From positions 4,023,501 through 4,087,500 of the forward strand of contig JAFCIZ010000005.1 in assembly GCA_017871115.1 (NCBI GenBank): DNA of 64,000 nucleotides. The letters run 5' to 3'. This DNA comes from Cunninghamella blakesleeana (Eukaryota; Mucoromycota; Mucoromycetes; Mucorales; Cunninghamellaceae). A model generated the notes under the pieces. That model worked only from the letters and a program-made list of their open reading frames with translations, was not told the DNA's origin and made no database searches. Every line of letters begins with the position of its first letter. Position 1 is the stretch's first letter. This document shows, in pieces, positions 45,160-58,423 of this stretch. Both the position numbers and the translations under genes were made by a program.

Positions 45160-45880
45160 CTCTTTTTACTATAATTTTAATATATATATATATATATATA
45201 TATAAAGTATAAATAAATATATATATATAAATATAGCTATGTATTATAAAAAGAATGAGTGTAAAAAAAAAAAGAGAGAGAGAGAGAATAGAAGAAAAAA
45301 TAAAAAAAAGTTCAATAAAAAAAAAGGAGGGTAACACAAAAAATGGAAGCAAAAAATTAGATATATAAAAATTTAAACGCCGATATTACTTTGATATCAT
45401 AAGCTTTGGTGATGATTTTTATTATATAATGCTATTAAAAAAAAAAAATAGTATAGTAATAAGAGAGTATACGTATACGTACAAAAAAGAGGAGTAAAAA
45501 TTAATATAATAATAATAATGAAAAACAATAGATTATCGGAAAAAGACACGTTTTCAAAAGGAAACTATAACATTGATATAAAATCATTCCAAAAGGAGTT
45601 AAAATAGACAATATTGACTAAAACAGTAAATCCCTTTTTAATAGTTATAAAAAGCTTAATTAAAGTATCAAAGATATGTTAGGGGAAAAAGAAGTGTTTA
45701 TCAACAAGAAAAAAAAAAGAGTATAAATAAAATAATATAAAAATTGATATTCGTTTCTATTTCTTTAATTTTTTATTTTTTTTTATTTCTCATCATTTTT
45801 TATTTTATAGTTTATAATATTGTTTGATTTTTCACTCTTTAATTTTCTTGTTTTTTATATATAATAATAGTAATAATAAT
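45160..45880. promoter_or_regulatory. Shared divergent promoter region, NDT80-like / RING-RRM
   Basis: 720 bases between two divergent start codons. TA repeats at 45181-45230, A/G-rich tracts and an ACGTATACGTAC palindrome-like site (45470-45481). No gene in it. Confidence 0.45.
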
Positions 45881-48092
45881 ATGAATACCTCTGGTAATAA
45901 AATAAAAATGAAAAAGATCAAGTATAATAATAATAACAATAACAATAGTAATAATAGACTTACATACATTCTTTATAATATATATATACATGTATATATA
46001 TATAGTGTTAAAGTTAACAGATCCTATCTATCCTTTAGAAGAAACGAAATCACCAAATATGACTATTCGACCACCTACACCATTAACGCCTAACTCACAA
46101 TATTCTCATTCTTATAATTTATTTGATAATCGATTTGATGTAAATTACTGTAATCAGTGTTTAAATAATAATAATAATAATAATAATCCATTGACACCAT
46201 TATGTAAGCAACACTATTTATGCTCTTCTTGTTTAATGCAAAATCCTGTTCATTATTGTCCCTTTTGTCCAATGGTATTATTTATATTCTTTTATTTTTT
46301 CTCTCTCTTTCCCTCCCTTTATTCATTTTTTTTTTTTTTTTTTTTTTTTGTAGATCACCCCTTCTCGAGGTCTTAATGCTTCTATACCACAATATTCTTG
46401 TGTCAAACTTTCTAATGTAAATATAAATATAAAAATTAATAAAAACATTCTCAATTGATTTTTTTTTATTAATTAATTGTCCTATTCTTTTTTTATTTCT
46501 TTTTTAACATATATAGATACCTTGGGATGTTTCTCAATCTGATATCTACCATTTTTTTAGTAATGTTCAAATTCCTTCTTCTTCTATCTATGCACAATCT
46601 ATCCATGTACGTAAAAAATAAAAATAAAAATATTGTAATTATGTTCTTTATTTTTTTTTTAGATAATAATAATAACAATCAGTCATTCTCATCTATTTTT
46701 TTTTTTTTTTCTTTAAAAAAAAATTCATATAATAGATATTAATGGATCGTACAACTGGAAAAACATTATCAGATGCTTATGTTGAATTAGTCAGCCATCA
46801 TGATCTTAAAAGAGCCATTGAAACAAAAAATCAAAAATCTTTAAAAGGGAGAACTGTTACTGTAACTGAATGTCAACAAGATGAATTATTAACCATGATT
46901 TTTCCAAAATGGCGTGGGAAATTTGTTGGCATATCCGCTATTCCCCCTGATACAAAAACAGTGAAATCGATGTCTTCAGCTGCTGGTGGTGGGGGATCAA
47001 CTTGTCCCCCTTTTATTACAAGAGAAGAAATTAATTCTTTATTAGTCGTTTGTAAAAATTATAAGGTAATAAAAAAAAAAAATTAAAAAATAAAAGACTA
47101 ATTTAAATTAAATTAAAAAAAATAAAATGTCAATTTAATTTATTTTATTTTATTTTTTAGTTGCATTTTTCACGAAAATGTGCTGAGAGACCTTTCGAAA
47201 ATATCATTAGTATTATTACGAAATATCCTTGGCACCAAGCTCATCTTATTACTATTTTACATAGAGATTCTATTTACGAAATGTTAAAGTTATCCATTGG
47301 TATGTGTTTAAAAAAAATAAAGAAATAAAAAACATGTATTTTTTTTATCGCTAATTTTATTATTATTATTATTATTAATTAGAATCGTTAATGAATCACT
47401 TATCTAAAGATTATGTACAGATTGATCCAACACTACTTGAAAGATTAGTTAGAGTTGGTTTATTATGTCCTGCTTTTACAGAACAACAAAAAATGGTCTT
47501 ATTAAAAACATCCACTATTGAATGTCCACCTGATCTTTATTATTTATTTTATCAACAAGAATTCAATCCTATTCAATCACACTATGAATTGCCTACGGAT
47601 AATGTCTTTCATCCATCCCCTTTATCCTCTCACCATTCCTCTTCCTTTTATGACCATCATCAAAGTAAATTCCAATTAAAAAGACCTTCATTACCTAACC
47701 ACTATACATCTAACCATCATCTTCACCAACAACCTCCTTTTTATCAACGTCAGCAACAACGACGTACCTCTTCCACTTCATCATCCATTTCTTCCTCTTC
47801 TACCAATAACTCTCATTATTATGATGAAAACGATATTTCCCAATTACCTATGGTCCCTCCTTTATCTCTTCCTATGAAAAACCAACTTACTTCTTCTTCT
47901 TCTTCATCTTCTTTGCCAAAAAACACTCATCATTCATTCATTACTTCTCCAACTTCTATGAGTCCAACCTTACTTTCTCCTTGGTCAAGATCTTATTTCC
48001 CTCTCGATATCAATCCTTCCCACTCCTCTACTTGGTCCATATCTTCAGCTAACTCGGTTGTAAAATCTTCTAATAGTATTATGAGTGCTTAA
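45881..48092 (+). CDS. RING finger plus RRM RNA-binding protein
   Basis: Seven exons: 45881..45893, 46006..46274, 46354..46416, 46517..46606, 46736..47065, 47161..47299, 47383..48092; 537 aa. Residues about 52-93 have RING-type spacing: CNQC, 13 residues (an Asn run), then CKQHYLCSSC and CPFC (C3HC4). An RRM follows at about 108-200 with RNP-like VKLSNIPWDVSQSDIYHFF, then IHILMDRTTGKTLSDAYVEL and LKGRTVTVTE. This is the 'IPWDV' hnRNP-H/RBM12-like subtype. The C-terminal half carries a helical ESLMNHLSKDYVQIDP block and a Ser/His-rich tail. NOT4 also combines RING and RRM, but its RING is C4C4, so equivalence is not claimed. The 13-nt first exon is the least certain part; a downstream start at MTIR is possible. 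Confidence 0.78.
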
Positions 48093-48563
48093 AAAAAAGA
48101 AAAATCCCAGCTTCTTTTTTTTTTTAAAAAAAAAATATTATTGTTTTATTTATATGATTTTTTTAATTTTGCTATGATTATTACTCTTTTTTTTTTTATG
48201 ATTTTTTTTAATTTTTATTTATATTTATTTATTGTTTATATTACTCCCAAGCTAAAACCATTTTTCTAAGTATCTTCTATATTATATATATTTATATATA
48301 ATATATAAGGTTTATATATACCATTTATTTATTTATTTTATTTGAAATTCCCCCTTATTTTTATTTTCTTTTTAGCATTAATTTCTATTTTTATTAATTT
48401 ATTTTTTAAAATAATTTTAATTATATATCTTACATTTAATATACTTACTATAATCAAAATAAAATTATTATTATTTTTTATTATATTATATACATACAAA
48501 AACATGATGATCATATTAATACATACATACGTATAAGATGTTTATTATTATTATTATTATAAA
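48093..48563. other. Intergenic, convergent
   Basis: 3' flanks of the RING-RRM and MTA phosphorylase genes. T/TA-rich, nothing recognised. Confidence 0.5.
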
Positions 48564-49574
48564 TTAAGAAAAGTAACCAGGTAATAAAAATTCCAATTTT
48601 TGAACAGTTTCAGGATTACGTTTTTCTAATGCGGTCATACCAGCGAATTTCATGGAACCTTTCAAATTAGGAACCAAGCCATTAGCACGAACCAATTTAT
48701 CAAGAGCAGGTAAAACCGCATTTAATAAACGACGAGCATTGGCAGAATTATTGACCATATTTTGCATAACTGTTTCAACTGTAACAGCTTCTTCTTCCAC
48801 ACGCCAACAATCGTAATCTGTAGACATACATACCATTTGGTAAGCGATTTCAGCTTCTCTAGCTAATTTGGCTTCAGGTAAAGCAGACATATTGATAATA
48901 TCAGCACCCCAGGATCGGTATAAATGAGATTCAGCTCTTGTGGAGAATGCAGGTCCTTCCATACAAACAGCAGTCTTTTGACGATGTAAAGTACAATTTT
49001 CTAAGACATCATGATATTGATAAATAAGATCAGCTATACCTTGGTGGAAGGGGTCGGCAAAACCGGCGTGAGCAACTAACCCATTTTCAAAATAAGTAGA
49101 AGGACGAAGGCCTTTTGTACGGTCAATGATTTGATCAGGTAAAACAAAATCACAAGGGGGAATTTCTTCACGTAATGAACCAACTGCGGAAAAGGCTAAG
49201 ATAGCTTCTACTCCTAAACTCTTTAAAGCTGCAATGTTGGCACGGACAGGGACTTCAGTAGGTGTCAAATAATGGCCTCTTCCATGACGAGCTAAGAAAG
49301 CAATCTTATCTCCACTTGGTAATTTACTAATAATAATCTTATCACTGGCATAACCCCAAGGCTATATAAAATAAGGATAATAATGAAAAAAAGAAATATA
49401 TGAGTTTGATTTATATGAATATACAAAGAAATCGGTTTGTTATTGTTATTTCATACATAGGAAAAAGTAACTTACAGTTTCAGGATTAACTTCTTCTACA
49501 ACTTCAAGATTTTCAAGATTATAAAGACCAGAACCACCAATAACAGCAATCTTAACGTCGTGATCAACAGTCAT
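48564..49574 (-). CDS. MEU1: S-methyl-5'-thioadenosine phosphorylase (MTAP)
   Basis: Two exons, 49476..49574 and 48564..49361, phase 0; 298 aa. It is a purine/uridine phosphorylase family 2 enzyme: VKIAVIGGSGLY at the N-terminus, ARHGRGHYLTPTEVPVRANI (phosphate site), LAFSAVGSLREEIPP, PDQIIDRTKGLRPSTYF, AVCMEGPAFSTRAES and INMSALPEAKLAREAEI (substrate Met-Ser and Asp/Glu region). The 'MSALPEAKLA' and 'STDYDCW' segments match MTAP rather than PNP. It splits methylthioadenosine into adenine and methylthioribose-1-phosphate in the methionine salvage pathway. Complete and of normal length. Confidence 0.95.
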
Positions 49575-50030
49575 ATTTAAAAATTATATTTATATATAAA
49601 TAAACAAAAGAAGTTTACAAAATAAAAGATAAGAAAAAAAAAAAGTGAAAGAAGGAGAAAAAAAAAGGATAAAAAGGAACCGAAATTTTAAAAAAAAATT
49701 TATGTGCGGTCTTTTAATTTTTAAGTTTTCCATTCACTGTAAGCTAAAAAAAATTGATCTCACATATCCAATAAAAAAACTCTAATGATCTTTTTTTTTT
49801 AATAAGAAACATTAATTCATTCTTTACAAATAGAAATTGATATTTTTTTAATAGTTGATAGGATGAAATATAAAAAGAGCAAATAATAATAATAATAATA
49901 AATAATAAATAATAAATAGATAAGAATAAGCATAATAAATAAATAAATAAATGATATAAATAAAATAAAATAAAAGAATGGTGAATATTACATATTAAAA
50001 TAAAGGAAAAGGAATATATATGTATATATA
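49575..50030. other. Intergenic between two minus-strand genes
   Basis: MTAP promoter and KIN1 3' flank; AAT/AAAT repeats at 49884-49950. No gene seen. Confidence 0.5.
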
Positions 50031-53000
50031 TTAAGATTGCCTATTACGAATCCATGTTTCCAATTCTGTTTCAATAGATTGTTGTACAACTTTAAATATA
50101 CGATGAGGGAATAATCCAGTTGATGCTGAAGTATCAGGCTCCTTTTCTTTTACCTTAATACCGTATTTACCGTTGGCCCATCTTTCTTGATAAACATGGA
50201 CAGTAAATAATAAAGGTTGTTGTTGATCATCTAAAGCAATATCCCATCGACTATCTATTCTACTACTTGTTAAATCTATTTGGGATTGTTTTAAAAACTT
50301 GGTCCATTCTGGGTATAAACATTGACATCCGTAGATATAAGGTTCAACTTCTCCATCAACAACAATGTTTAATTTCATCAAAACTTGTTTAATATCTATC
50401 ATTAATTGTCTTGCAGATTCTGATCGGAATAAAGTACCACGATTAAAGTGAAATTTACTTTTAGGTCCATGGTTTTGTGAACAAACATTAGCTACAGTAG
50501 GATGATCTAAAAAAAGTAATAACAGTAATATAGATACAAATACAAATACAAATAAATTATATATATAAACAGTTATTTTTTTTATTTTTTTTGCATAATG
50601 AGAGTACTCTTTTTTTATATCTATCTTTTTTCTTTTTCTCTTTTCTTACCTTTATCACTTTCAGAATATCTAGTATTATTAGGGGGAGGGGAAGAATTAA
50701 TATATTCATTACTTGAAGTGGAAGCTGTAATATTAGATTCTGTGAAAGTACGACTATTCCCTTGTTTTATTAGAGATAATTGACGCCATGATCGACGAGA
50801 ATGTTGATATTGTTTAGTAGGTGGAGTAGTAGATGCACTTAATTTTTGATTATTATTATTATTGTTATTATTATTATTGTTGTTGTTGTTGTTGGTAGTG
50901 GGTGAATCGCTATGAGGATCAGTTTGAAGCCAATTTTGACCAGACTTTTTAGGTGGAGTAGAACGAGAAGAGGTAGGGGCTGGTAATTCAGGTGAAAGTT
51001 CAGGAGATGGTTGTTGTTGTTGTTTAGAATTATCAGCAAACATAAAAGGACGGTTAGGTAACATGGAACCTAAAATCTTGACTGCACTTCTACTCTTTTC
51101 ACGTATACTATTTGTTCGTTCAGTGACTGATCTTGCAATTAAACGTACACTGCTTGATCTGCCAAGACGATTGCTTATAGATGTTTTACGCTGATGACCG
51201 TTATTATTGTTAGTAGATGAGGAAGATTTAGGTAAAAGATCAGGATCTACCACCACACCAGAATGAGACGTAGGTTTTTCTCCATTACCATTTGTACTAT
51301 TATTGTTTGTATTTACACGTGGAGAACTACGAGAGCCATCCGTCTTACGACGAACCAATAAAGTACTTGAACTACCATGAATGGCAGCCGTTGGTTTAGA
51401 TCGAGGAGCTACCGTACTTGTAGATCGACTGAGGCCACCACCATTATAAAGAGGTTTGTTCATCATATCTAATTGACGACGAGTATCATATTCTTTACGT
51501 TCTTTGACTAAATAATAAATGGAAAGCAATGGGTCATACATAGCTGGTAAAGATAATGGATCATCATCGATTTGATTTAATTTTTTGCCAATAGGTGTTA
51601 AACTGCGTCTCCATCTAGGTTTTTGTACTTTATTTTGTCGTTGCCATTGTAATTGTTGATTTTGTTCGATTTTTAATGCTGCTTCTTTATACTCATCTGT
51701 ACGAATGACTCTTTCTAATTTGTTTCGAATTGTTACTTCATCGCCAAGTCCAAATCCATGCATTCCTTTTATAATATCTGAATCGATGGTGTTTATTATT
51801 TGTCTATGTGGTATATTACTTGAAATAGGTTCATCATATCCTCTTTTCATCCATGGGTGATTTTCAACTGCCGATAAAGTTAACCTTTTCTTTGGATCCA
51901 CCACTAATATTTTAGATAATAGATCAACACATTCTATAATAGTAAAAAAAATTAAAAATGGTAAATAATAATAATAAAATTAGCGTTTATTGATATCAAC
52001 ATTTATTATATATATAACTACTATTTTTACTTCGTTCACTTTTTTTTTTTACCTTTGCTTAGATGATCAGGGTATTCGTCTACTTTACCAGATTTAATTT
52101 TAGCATGAAGAGCAGGAAGGCTTGTGTCGTCGAAAGGAACACGACCACAGACTAAAACATATAAAACTACGCCAAAACTCCAAACATCCACTTCAGGGCC
52201 AGTATAATGTCTTGCTTTAAGTAATTCAGGTGCTGCGAAATATAGTGAGCCACAAAAAGTACTGAGTAACTTGGATGGTGAATAAATATTTGATAAACCA
52301 AAATCTATAATTTTTATGTTTTCATCCCTTGTTAATAATATATTCTCAATTTTTAGATCTAAAATAGAAAAAAAAAATAAAGTAAATTTTATATATATAT
52401 ATTAGATAAACTAAAGTTTAAAAGTCAGTAAACCGAAAAAGTTTACAACCAGATATGGAAAAGAGTTGTGTTTCTGTCAATTTCTTTAAACTTTAAAAAT
52501 CCTAATTTAGATTATTCTTCTCGTGTCTAATTACCTCGGTGAACAATAGAATTTCGATGACAATAATCTATATATATAATAATAACACAAGAATGAAAAA
52601 TAAAAGAATAAAAAAAAAGAAAGAATTATTATATAAATTAGTTAAATATACATATACATATACATAATGAATGTTGCTATTAAAAAAATTTTTTTAATAG
52701 CTCCTAGATTTTTTTTTTTTTAATATATCAATAATTAATATGAGGTTACCTAAAGCACTTGCTATTTGTCGTGCAAATTTTCTTGCTTGTTTTTCACGTA
52801 ATTTTCCATGACGAATGATATAATCTAAAAGTTGACCTCCATCCACATATTCCAAAAACATATAATAATAATCCCCATCTGTAATGTATTCCTTTAATTG
52901 ACAAATATTTGGATGTCGTAATAAATACATAATAGCTAATTCTCGCACTGTTCGTTGCTCTCTTTCTTTTGGTGTATCTTTTGGATCTTTTGGTTTTTCA

Positions 53001-53560
53001 GTTGATGCTGCTGCTGCTACCAAATCTACTTTAGGCATGATTTTTACTGCATACTATAAAATATAAATAATATATTTATATGCATTATTATTAAAATAAT
53101 GATTTTTTGTGAAGGCTAATGACGATTTTTATTTTATTTCAATACATATATATATATATATATTAATAGGTACCTTTTGTTGATCTCGATCCGTCAAACA
53201 TTCCGCTAATTTTACTTTCCCCATACTACCCTGACCAATGGTTTTACGATAAATAACATAGTTTTGAATTCGATAAGCTTGTTTTTTATGTTCAGAAGTT
53301 CGTCTTTGAATATCTTGGGGTTTTTTTTCATGGTTACTAATAGTACTTGCTTTACGATGTAAAGAGTTAGAGCGTCGAGTTTGTTGCTGTTGCTTATCTT
53401 CAGTTGCTGCTACTGTTGGTGGCGGTGTAGTAGTAGGTGATGGTGATTTTTTAGAAGACATATGATTCATCGATTGTTTTTTGGTTAATAATTGTTCTTT
53501 TTTACAAGATGTACCAGATGATGTAGATAAACTAGTTGGTGGAGTAGCTACTGTCGTCAT
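50031..53560 (-). CDS. KIN1: KIN1/KIN2-type (MARK/PAR-1 family) protein kinase
   Basis: Six exons: 53174..53560, 52750..53053, 52535..52567, 52053..52358, 50650..51933, 50031..50506; 929 aa. After a polar N-terminus the kinase domain starts at about 98 ([20 protein letters not shown], glycine loop). YAVKIM carries the ATP Lys; an Ala/Lys/Pro-rich insert before the C-helix is typical of Kin1. The catalytic loop HRDLKIEN is split by two introns. [18 protein letters not shown] and [15 protein letters not shown] follow. A long Ser/Asn-rich linker with a 16-residue Asn run separates it from a C-terminal KA1-type domain ([28 protein letters not shown], ending IETELETWI). Kin1 kinases act at the cell cortex in polarity, exocytosis and wall integrity. 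All catalytic residues are intact. Confidence 0.92.
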
Positions 53561-54225
53561 TATTATGTTCTTTCTTTATATAATTATTCCCAAGCTTTTT
53601 TTTTTCTTTTATAATAATTTACTAGTAAAGAAAAAAGAATGTTATAAACAGCGATATATTAGTAATATTATTTTTTAAATGATTGAATCGATGAAAACAA
53701 AAAAAAAAAAAATAGAGAATGATATTATAAAAAAAAGAAAGAAAAAAAAGTGGGGGGATAAGCAGTAAAAAGAAAGAGAAAGAAATATAAAAAATAGTTG
53801 AACAAAGAATAAAATAGGTTTATTAGGTTGAGATAAAAATAAATCCTCGAAAAAAAAAATTGTCGGAATGTAAATTATATATTTTTATGTTACACTTGTA
53901 TAAACATTTTTTTTATTTGGGTGTGTACATTGTGATGTTTTATTTTTCTTAATGATCAAGTGATAATTCGTTAAAGCTTTTTTACTATTAAAAATAGATT
54001 TTTTTTAAGTAAAAGAATCATTTGTTTTATGAAATTCTTTTTCATTTTATGGAATATAAATTAAAAAAAAAGGATAGCATATTTTATTGTTCATATTTAT
54101 ATATATGATTTATTTATTTATTTATTTTTTTAAAAAAAAACGTATATAAAATTATAAAGGTACACACACACACACACATAAATATATATATGTATATATA
54201 TTATTTCTGATTCTCTATAAGTATT
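53561..54225. other. Intergenic between two minus-strand genes
   Basis: KIN1 promoter side; A/G-rich tracts (53697-53850), a (CA)n run (54163-54178). No gene seen. Confidence 0.5.
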
Positions 54226-54619
54226 TTAATTCTTTTCAACCAACTTTTCATAACCCAATTGTTCACTATTCACAACCATTTTCCAATAACCATCATTGCC
54301 ATCCGGATAATGAGTATTTAAATACCTTTTAACAAATATACAGGTAGGAATTACCAATAAATTCGATTGTTCAGCCCATTCAAATGCCTTTTGTACTAAT
54401 AAATCACCTATTCCTAAATGTCGATAAGCGGCTGGTACCTCCTAAAAAAAGTAATAGGTATGTATATATAAATATGATGATAATGATGGTAAATATTATA
54501 TATATATATATTACTTTATGTTTCTCCTTTTTTTTTTTTTTGAATAATCTTTATTTCTTTCTCCTCTTCTTCTATGAAATATTTTGAATTTCTTATTTTT
54601 CCTAATTCTTTTCCTTTTT

Positions 54620-54657
<38 letters not shown>

Positions 54658-55682
54658 TAAACTTACTGTATGATAAAACTCAACAATGGTTGCGAATCGA
54701 GTCGGAAGATAACATAATGCAGCTAAGAGCGAATAAAAATAAAATAAAAATTATAAAAGTTAATATTATTACAGATCAGATTATTATAATCTTTATTGCT
54801 TTATATGTCTCACACACATTTATATATATATATATATACTCTTTTCTCACCCCTTTTCTTCATTTTCTTTTTTTCAATATTATTTGTATTTACTAAAAAA
54901 GTTCTATTGATACCAAAATTATGTAATTATTTGATCCATATACCTGTATTTCCTTTTGTATCTAAGCAATATTTAAACATATAATTTTTCGCGTCATGCT
55001 GAACTTGTGATATGGAAAATATACGGCTTAATGATGATGAAGAAGGTAATGACGATAAAGTGGAAGTGGAAGGTGTGATTTTAGATATATTATTACTATT
55101 ACTATTACTACTACTATTACTATTATTATTACTATTACTATTACTATTATTACTATTACTATTATTACTATTATTAGGCGTAGTTGTTGTTGGGGTGTTT
55201 AAGGTTATATTATTCGTATTACTATCATTGCTATTATTATTATTATTATTATCATTATTATTATTAGTTACAGTTTTATTATTATTAATATTATTATTTG
55301 CTGAAAAAGTATGTTTATGCTGTTGTGCAGGTCGAGTATTAATAGATATAGAAGGCGATATAGAAGAAGTAGCAGTGGTAGCAGTGGATTTTAATTGTTG
55401 ACTTAAAGTAGAAAGTGCATAACGTGGTGTTTGTTGCGGCTGTTGTTGTCGTTGTGGTGATGGCTGTTGTTGTTGTTGCTGTTGTGATTTTGTAACTTCA
55501 GTGGCCTCCATTGATGATGGTGTTAGATTAGTAGGTGGTAACACCAGTTGGGTGTTGTTATCGTTCGTCTTATTATTGTTACTATTTTGTTGATAAGAGC
55601 TTTTTCCTTTTGATATTTGTCGTTTTTTATACTCTGTTTCAGAAAGAGTTGAGCAATCTATATGTGAACGTTTAGAATTCAA
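54226..55682 (-). CDS. GNAT-like (NATD1/YidJ type) domain with long Asn/Ser-rich arm
   Basis: Three exons: 54944..55682, 54667..54722, 54226..54441; 336 aa. Residues 1-225 are low complexity: poly-Gln (55-75), then Asn/Ser runs. The C-terminal about 100 residues resemble the small GNAT-like 'NATD1/YidJ' fold: HDAKNYMFKYCLDTKGN, LPTRFATIVEFYHTEVPAAY, RHLGIGDLLVQKAFEWA (acetyl-CoA loop R-x-x-G-x-G), LLVIPTCIFVKRYLNTHYPD. Bacterial and animal members are single-domain proteins of about 100 aa; a 220-residue disordered extension is unusual. Substrate unknown. The antisense Leu-rich frame at 55012-55401 is a shadow of the Asn repeats. Confidence 0.82.
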
Positions 55683-58423
55683 AACGGTAGATATTATAAA
55701 TTATATATAATAATACTTATATATAAAAGAGAGTGTATGTATTAATGTTTATGAATGTTTATGTATTAAAAAAAAAGAATGAGAAAGAGGAAAAAAGAAA
55801 AAGAATGCTGAAGGAAAAAAAAAAATAAGAGTAAAATAGAAAGAAAAAGAAAGAAAAAGGAAGGAAGGAAGGAAGGAAAAATTTTAAAAAAAGAGCGGTT
55901 ATAAATTTTTATAAAAAAGGAAACCTAAATAAAGGATGGCCTTTCCCCAAAATTATATTTTAAATATACAAATAAATACTTTTAATAAAAAAATAAAATG
56001 AAAATGCAAAATAAATAATTATATATATATACCAATATCGCTTTTTTTTATCATTGTTTTTACCATTATTTTTTAATGTGGTTATTCTATTTCTATGGGA
56101 AAAAAGAAATAAAAGAACCCGTTAATTAACAAAAAAAAAACTAAGCATTCATATTCCGATTTTTGTTGGAAGAAAAGACTGGCATTACTACGTGCACATT
56201 ATTGAGCTTTTTGAAACCTATAAAAGGAAATTTGCTCTCTATATTAATAGTAGAAGAGTAAACGAAAGAGAAAGAAAAAAAGGGCAATACAATTTTTTGT
56301 AGTTTTACATGAAATGAAAATAATCTACCTTGAGTCAATATAAATCATTTGCTTTGTTTATATGTTATATTCGTTGAACTAGATGATAATCGCAATTTTT
56401 TTCAGGGATGGATGGCTGTTGAATAATACACTAGGATGATGATGACTGAGTTCTATTATTAGCAGAATGAATATGGATACTGAGGTCAGCGATAATAAGG
56501 TCTTTTAAAGATATCTAAGGCAATGTAATCAAAACATGTTTACCAGAGGTATTTAGTAGGAGTATAATTGCTAATATTTTACTGTATTATTTTCCATTGA
56601 ATAGTCCGCATCAGGCAGAGATACAGCTGGACTGTGGAAGGTACATTAGACATAAAGCTATGAGTAAAGGAGTTTCCTTTTAGATGTCATCTTTTGAATT
56701 TTATAGTTTGTTCACTGTAATACCATAAAGAAGACTGAGAAAATTAATGTCGAGGATAGTAAAGCTGTCTAAGTCCATATATACCTTTATTATAATACGG
56801 TACTGATATGTTGAAAAAGTGACAAAGTTTCATCCAAAACCAAGATGAGTTTCAAGTAAAAGATATGCTAAAATACAATGAATTAATATATAGTAATATT
56901 TAATAGTGCAGCATTCTAAAATGGAATCATATAATTGTAATTTTATGATAGATTTGATAAATTAAAGGATAGAAGGGTGAAATTTGAATGAATTGTTTCT
57001 ATTATTTTTGAGCATATTTAAATACATGCATAGTTTTTGAGATTAACACAAAATGAAGATAGTTATGTTAGTTTATCTATAGCTGCTTTATCATGTAGTA
57101 AAAAAAGTTGTTAAAAATAATTACTTATTGGTTGATTTCATTGTTGTTATTGGTAAAATACGATATAGAGGGATTTTCAGAGCAATAATATAACTGGCTA
57201 TATTATTATTTGAAATCTTGTTAAATGTAATAGGCAAAATCATTTTATTTAGATATACACCTACAGCTCTTAATTGAATATAGTTTTTTATAAAGCTTAA
57301 TAAAAGTAAAATAAATCTGAGATAAGCATACTAATGCAATAGCCATCATTTTATTATTAATATTATTATAAACTAAAAAGAAAAAATGAAAGTAAAAAGA
57401 AAAAGGGATATAAAAATTATCGCATTTTTTTTTTTCATATGGATACTGATTTAAAGCACGAAGGTACTATTATAATTTATAAATAAAATAAAATAATAAA
57501 AACCCACTAAAAAAGAATAAAAAAATACATCTAATTTTGACAAAAAAAGCAAGGAAGAAAAAAAAGTACTTACTTATATAAAAAGAGGTGATAAAATTTC
57601 TTTCATCCTTAGTTTTTCAGAACCTTACTAGTTTAGTGTATAAAAGTAATTGACACTATTCCTATTCAATGTTACACCTAGCTTTGTAAATTTGTATTTG
57701 AATTATTGAGATACAAGAAGAATGATTTATTTAAATAGAAATCATTTTTATTTTAAAATAATAAAAATTAATAATTATAATTAATCCATCGATTAATTAA
57801 TATTTATAAAGAAGTATAACGGGTACATAAGACCCTCGATCAAAATGTCTCGACTTATTTTAAAAGTAGTTATTTGAAACTCAGAATTACCCTTTTTATG
57901 AAACATCTTTACATAAAAATTTCATAATTATATGATTCACTTGTGATAATAATAATAATAGTAATAAAAATAGTAGCGACAGTATCAGTAATGGTAATAA
58001 TGGTAATAGCAAAGTATTTGTTTACTTATTATTCATTTTCATATAATTTATTATAATATATTTTATATTATACATACACCATCATTTATTTTCGTTTAAA
58101 CTTTATATTAAAAATCACATGATTTTGTTTTATTGCATGATAAAATTTCAATACAAGACCTCTTTATTATTTTAACATGGTATTAAAAAAAAGAAAATAG
58201 AAAGATTCAATTTCTATTTTTGTTTACATTGAAAAAAAAACAAGCTAAAGATCCTAGTGGTATTATGAGGTTTTTTTTTTCTTTCGATTTAAATTTAAAT
58301 TTAAATACAGACCAAAAATAAAAATTCTCATGTCGCTTTACTTTTTTTTTCTTTTTCTTTTTCTATTCTCATTTTTTTTTTTTAAAAAAAAATAATATAC
58401 AAACAAACGCAATATAACTACAA
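55683..58423. other. Gene-poor 2.7-kb stretch of mixed composition
   Basis: 55.7-56.0 kb is GAAA/GGAA-rich. From about 56.1 to 57.3 kb the DNA is less dominated by homopolymers than other intergenic DNA here and could be an old degraded element, but no frame longer than about 60 codons, no terminal repeats and no recognisable transposase was seen. From 58.25 kb a pyrimidine-rich leader precedes the next gene. Confidence 0.4.

Noticed and set aside
45170..45352. 68-codon frame (-) upstream of the NDT80-like gene
   Set aside because: Phe/Ile/Tyr-rich translation of TA repeats, no coding character.
55012..55401. 129-codon poly-leucine frame (+)
   Set aside because: It is the antisense of the Asn/Ser repeat in the GNAT-like gene.
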